Positions 40,625 to 50,100 of a stretch of 64,000 nt of DNA are shown here, piece by piece. Position 1 is the stretch's first letter, and every line of letters starts with the position of its first letter. Made by a program: the position numbers and the translations under genes. The notes beneath the pieces were generated by a model, which saw nothing but the letters and a program-made list of their open reading frames with translations, made no database searches and was not told the origin of the DNA. The stretch is from Flectonema sp. DT1601 (lineage: Eukaryota > Euglenozoa > Diplonemea > Diplonemida > Diplonemidae), in NCBI GenBank assembly GCA_964019425.1, contig OZ025865.1:187501-251500 (forward strand). The letters are read 5' to 3'.

Positions 40625-42810
40625 CGAATAGAGGGTGATATTTTTAGTACTTCCCTTTATACGCCCCAAGCAGACAGAGTCAATGCTGGTTCGCGAGTTT
40701 TTTTTTTTTTTTTTTTTTTTTTTTCTCCTTTAACTCATTTATATTTTTTCGTTTTCACTCCAGTCAGTCAGGTGGTGTTCGGACAAGTCTCCTGGAATGG
40801 GGTCACCAAAGAGGGTGAGAGTCCCGTACATCTGAGCAGCCATCCAGTCTACCTTCACAGTCAGCAAGAGTCGCTCAGTTTAGGAATGCTGAGCTAATTG
40901 GCAGGTATCCCTCTACTAAGGCTAAATATCTCCCGGAGACCGATAGCGAACAAGTACAGTGATGGAAAGATGCAAAGAACTTTGAAAAGAGGGTTAAAAG
41001 TCCCTGAAACCGGTGAGCGGTAAGAGCTCCAGGCAAAAAAAAAAAAATATTTTTTTGAGGTAATTGCCAACGCGAAAAAAACATTATTTTTCTGACTAAA
41101 TGAAAAAAACAATCAAATTATTATAAGTCGTTGTTGTTGTTTTTTTTTTTTTTTTAATATTTCTACACAAGCCACACACACACACGCCCTTGCATTTATT
41201 CCCCAATCCCCCCCTTTTTTTTTTTTTTTTTTCTTAACGCTATTTGTTCAACCATTAAAAATAAACAGCCAACACACAAAAATATAAAGAAAGGTATCCG
41301 AGACACAGACCCACAGAGATCTATAAATAAATACGTCGCTTCACAGCTGCTGTGTCTCGGCTCAACGATAACCAGAACAACACAATGCATAAAGGCGACA
41401 ACTAATAAATGGATCAACAGGTCTATATTGTTTTCTTTAAAAAAAACTCTTACGCAGTTGGCGTTGTTGTGATTCACAAAAGAAAAAAAAAATTATAGAA
41501 AAAGAGAGGTATTTAAACTATTCCAAGTTCCCCCATAAAGCTAAGAGGCAGACGTATGGGAAAAAAAAAAGAAAACGAAAAAATGATCCTTCTTCATTTT
41601 TTTTTCCTTTTTTCCTTTTTTTTTTTTTTTTTTCTCCCCTCCACACATCAGGAAAAGTCAATATTATTATTGTTTGTATGAGAAAAAAAAAAAAAAAAAA
41701 AAAAAAAAGGTTTGGGTTAAAATGCAAGTACACTACAACGAAAGGTAGCTATTGGGTTCCAGTAGCGTTGATTACGAAAAACGCTCAAAGGAACGCTGCA
41801 TACCAAAGTTTTTTTTATGTATAAAGAACAAAAAAAGAGGGCGAAACAGTATTTCTTTTTTTTTCTGATAGTGACGAGTCATCAAAAAAATAAAATGAGA
41901 CAAAAATAAATATACTTTCTGACACAAAAAAATTTTTCCAACCCACCCCCTGTTGGGTTAAGGGAACTCCCCTCCCCTCAACCACTTACAACGAAAGTAC
42001 AAAATTCACTAACGGGGAGTAAGAGGGAGAAAAGAGATTTTTTTTCAACAAAAAAAACAGAAGAAAACAAACCAAAAAAAACAATACGTAAAAAAACAGT
42101 AACAAAAAAAAACAGACAAAACTAATTCGCTCACAAGGGGGGATTGGATCGTGTCAACTTTATTATATCATAACAATCTGTTAAAGATACAATGATGCTT
42201 AACTTAGCCTTTTTTTTAAAATAACTATTTAGATTTCGAAAGAGAGAGAGTGAATCAATATCAGTATGGTGTAAAAGTCAGTCAGTCAATCTATCGAAAC
42301 TGAATCACCACAGAAAAAAGGGGAAAGGGCCTTCCTCAATCAAAATAATACCTCGCTATGCTGTATTGCAATGCTATGAAATCTTCTTTTTTTTTTTTTT
42401 TTTTTTTTTTTCTTGTCAATAAAACCCATGTGTGCAAACGCTAAACTACTACTCATGTCATCCTCTCTTCTAAAGGCTTTTTAACAGAGAGAATAAAACT
42501 ATTTCAGATTTAGCCTTTGCAACCGTCGGTACAAAAAAAAAAAAAGATTTTTAAAAAAAAAGAACTTCGTTTGGATACCTTACACGGGAAAAATTGTCGG
42601 GTGACTACCACAATATTTTTTTTATGTTCAAAAAAAGAAAACAGAATCAAAAGAGGAAACCGAGCAAAGGCTCTTTTCTCTCAAAAGAGTGCAAAGTTCT
42701 TCTGAGGCATCAACACAAATTTGTTGAGTTAAAAATGTGAATGGGAAGACATGCCTACCCAAGAAGAAAGATGGAAATAAAGAGATAATAGTCTGTAACC
42801 AAAAAAAATG

Positions 42811-42841
<31 letters not shown>

Positions 42842-43013
42842 ATCACGCAGTTATACACAAGTCCTCTAGTCAAAGAGCCTAGTAAATAGCGACGAAGAGA
42901 AATCGTCATCATAATGTCACCTGCTGAAAAGGTAGATTGTCGATGCTTTTGCGATCAAAAAACTATGGTTTTAATTATTTTTTTTTTCTATTTTTCATAT
43001 CATACACTCACTG
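40023..43013. other. Gene-free region between the two kinase genes, with an rRNA fragment
   Basis: About 3 kb. It contains the LSU rRNA fragment listed separately. The rest is poly(A/T)-rich DNA without a supportable gene. Confidence 0.6.
40775..41034 (+). rRNA. Fragment of nuclear large-subunit rRNA (5' domain, D1 area)
   Basis: Several conserved blocks of eukaryotic 28S rRNA occur in the right order and spacing: ACAAGTCTCCTGGAATGGGG, GAGGGTGAGAGTCCCGT, GAGTCGCTCAGTTTAGGAAT, CTAAGGCTAAATAT, GAGACCGATAGCGAACAAG and AACTTTGAAAAGAGGGTTAA. The match covers the region around the D1 segment and stops at both sides within AT-rich DNA; the 3' side runs directly into a 13-nt A run. The rest of the LSU, 5.8S and SSU genes are not in the window. 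It is either an inserted pseudogene fragment or a separately coded rRNA piece. Its direction is opposite to the neighbouring genes. Confidence 0.85.
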
Positions 43014-44351
43014 CTACGGATCGTTAGCATTATTTACTTTTGGAGGCTCAAACGTTCCATCCCTTTTGATCTTCCAAAGACCAGTAGCAGCAGGTTTTGT
43101 GTTAGCAGTTTTGGAGTCAGTGTCAGTGTCTTGTCTCTTAATCCAAGTCATAATAGTGCTTGCGAAATGTTCCACAACGACGTCCTCTATATCCAAAACT
43201 GTATCATCATCAACATCCATTAGTGATTTATCAAATCCTCCTTCAGTAAACCAAGGCTCTTGTGATATTTGAAGTAGAGTGTACCTGAGGGAGAGTTCCT
43301 TATTCATGATTGCTTTTATTATGTTAGAGATACCCTCACTTAGATACGTTGGTATTTCATAATCAGCAGCACGTACCTGATCCAACAAAGTTGGCAAGTT
43401 CTTAGCTTTGTAAGGAAAAACACCTGTCACCATAACATAAAGTATAACTCCTACTGACCAAACATCAGCAGAGAAACCGGAATATCCAATGCCTTGTTCT
43501 TGTCTTTCCCTGCAAACGACTTCAGGTGCTATGTAGTATGGAGTACCACAGCAAGTTTTCAGATTCATATTTTGAGGAACAGCGCCAAGAGTGTCTGTAT
43601 TTTGCACATTCGATAAACCGAAATCAGTAATTTTACAAGTTCCGTTTCTGCTTATCATGATATTCTCAGGCTTCAAGTCTCTGTGAGAAATTCGTTGAGC
43701 ATGAAGATAATTAACCCCTACGACTATCTGTTGAAAATACTTTCTAGACTCCGGTTCGAGAAGCCTCTTTTTATGTTTTATGACTTTCATTAAATCTTGA
43801 CCCTCAACTAGTTCCAAGACAATCCACATCTCTCGTGTTTTCTTATCGTAGCAAAGCTTGTGGAGATTTACCAAATTATGATGACTGAGTCCTCCCATGA
43901 TTGCTACTTCTCTGTAGAGTCGGGTTTCACCTGAGGCGCCTTCACGGGCGAGGACTGATGGATTGATTCTTTTTATTGCAACTTGTTCTCCAGTTATGGT
44001 GTCAGTTGCTTTTATAACATTACCGTAGGCACCCTTTCCAAGTATTGCTCCAAGGACAAGATTGGATGTGTCATCCGACATCATTGTCTTTACTTGTTCT
44101 AAATCTAATTTACGTACCCTTCGATGGGCAGGTGACACTGCTGGTGGTGGTGTTGTTGACGTTACCGATGCGGCTTTCTTCTTTATCGGAGTTGTGAGAG
44201 GTTCTTCAGGTGCTGCGGGAGGGACATCCGCTGCTGCTTTTTCTTTCTTTTCAAAAGGCTCCAACCTCCTTTCAATAACCACTGACGTTCCCGTTGGTGA
44301 TTGTTGTTTTGGACTGCTTGCCCCATGAGACTTACTGCCACAGCTCCCCAT
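43014..44351 (-). CDS. CAMK/AMPK-like Ser/Thr protein kinase, N-acylated, single exon, 445 aa
   Basis: This is a paralogue of the kinase gene that follows it downstream. It begins MGSCGSKS, again a myristoyl/palmitoyl signal, followed by a shorter Pro/Ala/Lys-rich linker. The kinase domain spans about residues 98 to 365: GKGAYGNV, K127, HRDLKPEN with D225, DFG with D243, and GTPYYIAPEV. The catalytic set is complete. The two kinases share long identical stretches, such as ITDFGLSNVQNTDT. It has no introns, and its C-terminal tail (about residues 395 to 445) differs from that of its neighbour. Lipid anchoring puts its likely place at a membrane, perhaps the flagellar membrane. Confidence 0.92.
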   Translation of the reverse strand: MGSCGSKSHGASSPKQQSPTGTSVVIERRLEPFEKKEKAAADVPPAAPEEPLTTPIKKKAASVTSTTPPPAVSPAHRRVRKLDLEQVKTMMSDDTSNLVLGAILGKGAYGNVIKATDTITGEQVAIKRINPSVLAREGASGETRLYREVAIMGGLSHHNLVNLHKLCYDKKTREMWIVLELVEGQDLMKVIKHKKRLLEPESRKYFQQIVVGVNYLHAQRISHRDLKPENIMISRNGTCKITDFGLSNVQNTDTLGAVPQNMNLKTCCGTPYYIAPEVVCRERQEQGIGYSGFSADVWSVGVILYVMVTGVFPYKAKNLPTLLDQVRAADYEIPTYLSEGISNIIKAIMNKELSLRYTLLQISQEPWFTEGGFDKSLMDVDDDTVLDIEDVVVEHFASTIMTWIKRQDTDTDSKTANTKPAATGLWKIKRDGTFEPPKVNNANDP

Positions 44352-44852
44352 TTAAAATATATGTATTCCTCTCTGGATTAATTAAGATGAGTTTAAAAAA
44401 AATCTTCCTTGTAGCAAATTAAAATGATTATTATTATTTTTTCGATTTTTTTTTTTTTTTTTTTTTTTTTTCTAATAATTGTTGTATGAAAAGCTATGCT
44501 GATCCCGCAATGGTTCAAATAAAATTAAATTAAATTTTTTTTTTTTTGATTTAGTTTTAGTTTTAATACGCGATGATGCATTGCATTTGGTAAGTAGATT
44601 AGCCATCATCCCTGCTTAGGTTAAGGGCATGTGGTTTCATTTCATGTCGTGATCAGCTGTGATAGAACTTCACACTTCGAACTTCAGTCTCACGAATCAT
44701 CATTTTATAACATGCCCAGGTAGTTTCTGAATCTTTCTCTAATGAGCTTTTTTGCTATTAGGGCATCCCAAAATCCAGACTTCTATTTTTTATATTTCAT
44801 TTGTCGCATGTCAATCGTTTAATACCAATATTCGATGAATTTGGTAAGTAGA
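44352..44852. other. Spacer containing a rearranged copy of the PPR-like gene
   Basis: The spacer between the PPR-like gene and the kinase gene is about 500 bp; roughly half is the broken copy listed separately and the rest is poly(T)-rich. Confidence 0.6.
44560..44812 (-). pseudogene. Rearranged partial copy of the PPR-like gene
   Basis: Two pieces of the neighbouring gene are joined here. 44584..44644 matches the 3' end (about 44840..44898), and 44676..44812 matches an internal part (about 45466..45602), with the roughly 570 bp between them missing. Substitutions and small indels show that it no longer codes. The copy lies directly downstream of the intact gene and in the same orientation. 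Confidence 0.85.
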
Positions 44853-46091
44853 TTAGCCGTCATCTCTGCTTAGGTCAAGGGCATGTGGTTTCATTGCGGG
44901 TCTCCATTCTTCTTCCCACGGATGTTTGGCTTTAGACGTGTTAAGGGGAAAGTCATGAAGTCCTTCTCGGTACTTGCCACAAAGTTCTGGATTAGCTGTT
45001 TGTAAAAAACTTGCAACGTGAAACATGGTTTGGCGATCTAAAAATTGGAATTCAGTTGCTTCTTTGATAAGTTTTTCAAGTAGTTCTAGATACAAGTCAT
45101 CCTTCTGGGTAACGAACGAAGCCACTCCTGAGATCATGATTGAATATGCGTTTGCGTCTCTCTTTTTTAGCATCTGCCATGTCCGCTTTGCTCCTAAGAA
45201 GTTGCGAAACCTAAACATTCTCATTCGAAACATAAATAAATAAGTGTTTCCTTGAAACCAATTTCTCTTTGAACAGAAATGAAGCAAATCAACAGCTTGT
45301 TCCTCAGTAGTGCAGTGGTTCCAAATGCAGGATAACATAAACTCCTTAGGAGGTGGAGTCTTATAAAATCGCTCCATTGTAAGAACGCATCTAACTTGTG
45401 ATTCAAAATCAGTTGCGACAGAAAACATCGACATAAACACTGATCGTGGTACAAGTGTCTTATTATTACGAACTTCAGTCTCACGAATCATCATTTTATA
45501 ACATGCCCAGGTAGTTTCTAAATCTTTCTCTAATGCGCTTTTTGCTATTAGGGCATCCCAAATCCAGACATCTATTTTTATATCTCTTTGTTGCATATCT
45601 CCAAGAAACTGATTCACGATTTCATCGTTTGTTGTAAAAAATTTAATCAAACTAGCGTATATTTTAGTGTTAGGAACCAGACCGTTAGATATCATGTCAT
45701 CAATCATATTTATAAATGGCTCAGCAGTCGCAGAATCACTGTAACCTTGTTCACGACGTAGAACAGAAAAAGCAGTGGTGTAGGCCTCCTGTCCGACTTG
45801 CACCCCTTGCACTCGTAGGGCTGCTATGAACTGACAGATGCTGGTATCTGATACTGGATTACCACGTAATTTGTCAAACCTTTTTGATATAAATAAAGCT
45901 GCAGTTGAGTCATTTTTATCATGGGTAATCGGTTTTGAAAATGGTTTAACAGGCGGTGCACTTACTTTGGTTGATGCTAGTGATTCCAGTCTACGTATTT
46001 CCTTAAATTTTTCTGATCTACTGCCACTCATAGACAGTCCTCCTGCAGCAACCGTACTGTAATTTCGAAATTTCGATACCAATCGTTTCAT
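44853..46091 (-). CDS. PPR-like helical-repeat protein, probably mitochondrial, 412 aa
   Basis: The N-terminus (MKRLVSKFRNYSTVAAGG) is basic and hydroxylated, as in mitochondrial presequences. From about residue 80 onward there are pairs of helices at roughly 35-residue spacing with PPR-like features, such as GLVPNTKIYASLIKFF and DVWIWDALIAKSALEKD. PPR proteins bind organelle RNA in processing or translation. The repeats are degenerate, so the number is not certain. The start codon overlaps the stop codon of the PIG-Y-like gene by one base (TAATG). A broken copy lies just downstream. Confidence 0.8.
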   Translation of the reverse strand: MKRLVSKFRNYSTVAAGGLSMSGSRSEKFKEIRRLESLASTKVSAPPVKPFSKPITHDKNDSTAALFISKRFDKLRGNPVSDTSICQFIAALRVQGVQVGQEAYTTAFSVLRREQGYSDSATAEPFINMIDDMISNGLVPNTKIYASLIKFFTTNDEIVNQFLGDMQQRDIKIDVWIWDALIAKSALEKDLETTWACYKMMIRETEVRNNKTLVPRSVFMSMFSVATDFESQVRCVLTMERFYKTPPPKEFMLSCIWNHCTTEEQAVDLLHFCSKRNWFQGNTYLFMFRMRMFRFRNFLGAKRTWQMLKKRDANAYSIMISGVASFVTQKDDLYLELLEKLIKEATEFQFLDRQTMFHVASFLQTANPELCGKYREGLHDFPLNTSKAKHPWEEEWRPAMKPHALDLSRDDG

Positions 46092-46342
46092 TAATTATGT
46101 ATAAAAGTTTTTCTTCCCAACCAGCTGACGTATGATAAGATTATCAACAACGGCAGCAACAACAAAATAAAGCAAGAATGCTCGACGATCTTCCTTGGAA
46201 CGTCCTTACCAATGTCACGCAAAAGTAGAATAATAGCTACAAGTGGTGTTCCAACTAGTACCCAAATTCCTATTAAAAATGTCCACGGAGATGCAGGTTT
46301 TCTACGACCTTCTGAGTAGTACAGATTTTTTCTATGGGGCAT
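46091..46342 (-). CDS. PIGY: PIG-Y homologue, subunit of GPI N-acetylglucosaminyltransferase, 83 aa
   Basis: PIG-Y is a small two-pass ER membrane subunit of GPI-GnT, which starts GPI-anchor synthesis by adding GlcNAc to phosphatidylinositol. The 83-residue product has two hydrophobic helices (about residues 19 to 41 and 55 to 73) and ends SWLGRKTFIHN, which fits the family end W-x-G-x-K-x-F-x-HN. AATACAG lies only 3 nt before the ATG. Its stop overlaps the start of the PPR-like gene by one base. Human PIGY is also read from a two-protein mRNA (with PYURF), though with a different partner. The assignment rests on the C-terminal motif, size and topology. Confidence 0.72.
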   Translation of the reverse strand: MPHRKNLYYSEGRRKPASPWTFLIGIWVLVGTPLVAIILLLRDIGKDVPRKIVEHSCFILLLLPLLIILSYVSWLGRKTFIHN

Positions 46343-46693
46343 AACCTGTATTTAATGACAATAAATAAAAGGGAAAAAAAAAAAAAAAAAAAACACCCTT
46401 GCCGCTACTATAAATAATTCACATTGGATCTGAGTGGAAAAAAAAAAAACTGGATAAAGAAAAAAAAAATTAAAAAAAACACACAAAACAACACCAAAGA
46501 CCTCGACATGAATACTACGTGAGTTCAACCACAAGTTTCACGCGATGAATACCAAGTGAAACTGATTATGCTATTGGATCAAGAGAGGTTATTTAGATGG
46601 AAATAATACTTAATCAGATTTAGCGTCTGTCTGCTTGAAGTAGGAGACAGTTGTTGTTGAATGGCTTACAATACTTTATGAGGGGGGTTGAAG
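46343..46693. other. Gene-free spacer
   Basis: About 350 bp between the CX9C gene and PIG-Y, with three poly(A) runs. Nothing else is seen. Confidence 0.6.
46346..46347 (-). promoter_or_regulatory. Likely splice acceptor AG before PIG-Y
   Basis: TTAAATACAG is followed by GTT and the ATG. A 3-nt leader is hard to explain unless a leader is added by splicing. Confidence 0.5.
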
Positions 46694-47119
46694 TTATGTA
46701 GCAGCCTGTTCACCTCCATCTGGCGTCAATTGTTTTCTCCACTCACTCGTGCTTATCGCAGATCTAATACGAGCCTCACTTTGTAGGAATCCCATGACAT
46801 ACTTTTTCTGTGTCCCGAGTTTTACCTTTTCCTTATCAATTCTCCCAACACAGAAATCAGCAGCTTCTTTTTGTACAACACATTCTGATGCATACGATAA
46901 CGTTCTTCCTTCCATACATCTCAAGTATGATTTCCATTTTTCTTCACAGCAGAATTTCATTCGTTCTGTTACCTTTGACTCAATGTCAATATCATCAGCG
47001 CTGGTGATTCGTTTGATACCTCTTCTGTACATCATTGTGTCATCTTCGGCGTATACTTCCCTCATGTGGGTCCTTCCTGGGATACCGCATTGGTTATCTT
47101 TAGCTTGTTGCTGTCCCAT
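46694..47119 (-). CDS. Twin CX9C (CHCH-type) protein with an N-myristoylation signal, 141 aa
   Basis: The helices around residues 58 to 91 carry two C-x9-C motifs: CEEKWKSYLRC and CVVQKEAADFC. Twin CX9C proteins fold in the mitochondrial intermembrane space by MIA40-type oxidation and serve in respiratory-chain assembly or in the MICOS complex. The N-terminus, MGQQQAKD, suits myristoylation. MIC19/CHCHD3 combines myristoylation with a CHCH domain, so a MICOS-like role is possible, but the CHCH of MIC19 lies at the C-terminus whereas this one is central. It may instead be a flagellar or assembly protein of the same fold. Confidence 0.8.
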   Translation of the reverse strand: MGQQQAKDNQCGIPGRTHMREVYAEDDTMMYRRGIKRITSADDIDIESKVTERMKFCCEEKWKSYLRCMEGRTLSYASECVVQKEAADFCVGRIDKEKVKLGTQKKYVMGFLQSEARIRSAISTSEWRKQLTPDGGEQAAT

Positions 47120-50100
47120 TTATTTATTTTTTTTTTTGATAAAATATTTTTGAAATTATATCGAACGAACCCCGACACTATCAGACTGGATGAAAAAAAA
47201 AAATAATAATAATAATAATAATCAACACCTCACTAAATAATAATTTCTCACACTTTGTTTTTTGTTTGTGAGCAACCGGAAACAAGTCCTATAAAGTAAA
47301 GGGTGTTAAACGTGTTACGCTGCCACAATTCTCTTTCGCTCGTAAAACATGTCTTCGAGATGAAAAAATAATAATAATAATATTCAAACCAACAACAAAA
47401 TACTCATTTTTTTTTTTTTTTTTCACAAAAAACTTTGGGGTTGAGGGTTTTTTTTTTCCTTTACGTAAGGTATTCCTTACCTGTTTTTTTTTTTTCTCCT
47501 TTTTTTACAAACGTTTTTTTTTTTTTTTTTTTTTCTACCCCTAGTGAAACGAATCTCTCATAGTTATCAGTCATGCTTTTTAACATCGGATTTTTTAGTT
47601 GTGATTCAATAAATAAAAAAAATATATTAAAAAAAAAAAAAAAACATAAGAGTAAAATTAACTACCCTTTTTAACTGCTTATAATACACGGATCGGAGAC
47701 AGGCCGATTCCGCAAGAAAAAAAAAAATTTAAAAAAAATCGGACAGTTTTTTTGTTTTCTAAGTGAATGCTAAAGAGGTATGCCTCAGTTGCCTTAGTCG
47801 AAGTCGAAAACCGGCAGCAGCAGTTCGGATCATGCTTAAGGCCAAACTGTTTATAAAAGAAAAAGAGTTTTTAAAAAAATAAAAAATAATAATAAAAATA
47901 AGAATGGGGGAAAATTGATGCAAGTTATCCTGAGAGAGAACAAGGAAAAGGGGTTTTTTTTTTTTTTTTTTTTTCCCCCACTTTCTTTTTTTCGTAAAAA
48001 AAAGAAAAAAAAAAAAAAAAAAAAAATCTGTTGTGTTTCCGTAACCTCTCTAGCTTTGTCCAAAACCTTAACTTCCGAACACAGCAGTCACCACCAGATT
48101 GGCGCAATGCAGGAAGGTAGAGGAGGAAACCCTATATGTATGTTATGGCGGATTAAAGGTACTTCTGTATATTTCTTTCTCCCCTTTTTCTTGATTGTAA
48201 TTTTCCTTGTTGCTCCCGGTACACATATGTATATTTGTCATGTTTGGCTACTCAAGGAGTGCAACAAAAGAAAATTAAAAAAAGACTCACTTGCGAAGAC
48301 GTAGAAGGAAAAAAAGAGGAAAGAAAAAAAGGAACAGGGAACATTTGCGAGAGAAGTAATGAGAAGGGATGGACTTGTAAAATACGCACATTTTTTTTCA
48401 GTTCACATTTTTTTAGTTTCTTTCATCGAGGGAGTGTATTCTTTTTTATTTTTATTTTTATTTTTTTTTTTTTGGGAAAAATCTCCAAATTCCACCAAAA
48501 ATAGTTTCCGACATCGCAACTCCCAACAAAAAAAAAGATTGTCCACCGGGGTTCAAGCTTGACCCAAAAAAAATCGATTTTCGGCGGATTTTCTGTATGT
48601 GAGCTTACCAAGCTGGGAAGAGTGCAAGCCCCCTCCCAAGGACTATGCATAACTAATTTATTTAAGGTGAGCATTCCTAGTTAGTGGTGTGCACCAGAAC
48701 TAGTAATATAAGCATTCTGAGCGGTTAAATATTTTTTTGTGATGAGTTAATGAGTTCAGAAAAAAAAAAAAAAAAATTGTGGAATTAGGAGGAGTTTTTC
48801 CCTTATTATTATTATTATTATTTTTTTTTTTTTTTCAAATTGTAGATAATTTTATTCTTCCCTCTTCTCGTTTTTTTTTTTTTTTTTTTTTTTTTTTTGA
48901 ATGTTTTATATTCAGGGTAAAAACCATTCTTCACCTTCAGTCACGAATCCAGGAGACGTACTTTCAGCGTAGAACCTCATAAAACAAAAGCTTCACCATC
49001 ACACAACATTTCCCGGCAGAATTTCCGGTTTCTTAAGATGGAAACCTGCAGAAATATGAAGCTAAGTAATTTGAAGTGGTTTGCCGTTCATCATTTTCGT
49101 TATTATTATTATTATTTTTTTTTTTTTTAAAAACGTTTGTTGCCTAAGCGCCTGTTGGATGCTGCTGACGATTGCGACAGTTGCGACAGACACAGCTAGT
49201 TCTCCACCTCGCCTGTCAATATCTAAATAGTAGGGGGGGCAGGGAACAGTAACATAATAAAAAAAAACACGTTTAGAAGTATACTATTACAATAATCTTT
49301 TTTTTTTTTTTTTTTTTTTTTCTATTTTACGCAACTGCTAACAGTCTACCCAAAAAAGGGAGGGCAAACTTTTTTTTGATACGGTTAATTAAAATATAAA
49401 TAAAGCAAACTTGAAAAAACTGGCTTAAAACCCCGATTGCCATATAAAAAGTGAGGGGGGCTCTACTTTCTAATTTTTACGAGAGGTAAAAAAAAAAAAA
49501 AAGAAAAGAAAAGAAACCTCAGTACAGAAATGTTATTTGATTATTGTTTTTTTTAAGCACGTTAAAGACCTCCGATGATCAATACGCCTGTAATGCTTGG
49601 GCGATTCAAAGAAATAAGAGTTGAACAAAATGAATTTTTTTTTTTTTTTTTTTAGCGAGTCCAACATACAATTGAGTACCAGTTAGATTGACACAACAGG
49701 GTGGAACGGTAAACTACCTGTATGTCAACAATACTACAACATAATGCCCAAACCTAAAAAAAAAATTTTTTGTGAAGGAAACTCTTGGTACAATAAAAAA
49801 CTAGCGTGCGTGAAAAAAGAAAAAAAGAAATAAATAAAGCCAACGAACAAGAAATAAAAAATAAAATAAATATTATAATGAGATTACACTCTGTAGTAAT
49901 TTGCGATAATAAGAGAAAAAAAAGAAAAAAAAAAAAAAGGAAAATAATTAGTGAGAAAAACATCGAGAGTAAAGAAACAAAAAAAAAAAAAAAAGAAGAA
50001 CATGGAAGAGAGAGGAAATAAATTTAAGATTTTTCGCGTGTTACGGTATTGCGCTTACATAATAATATGCGAAAACAAAAGGCATTGTCAGAAATTAAAT

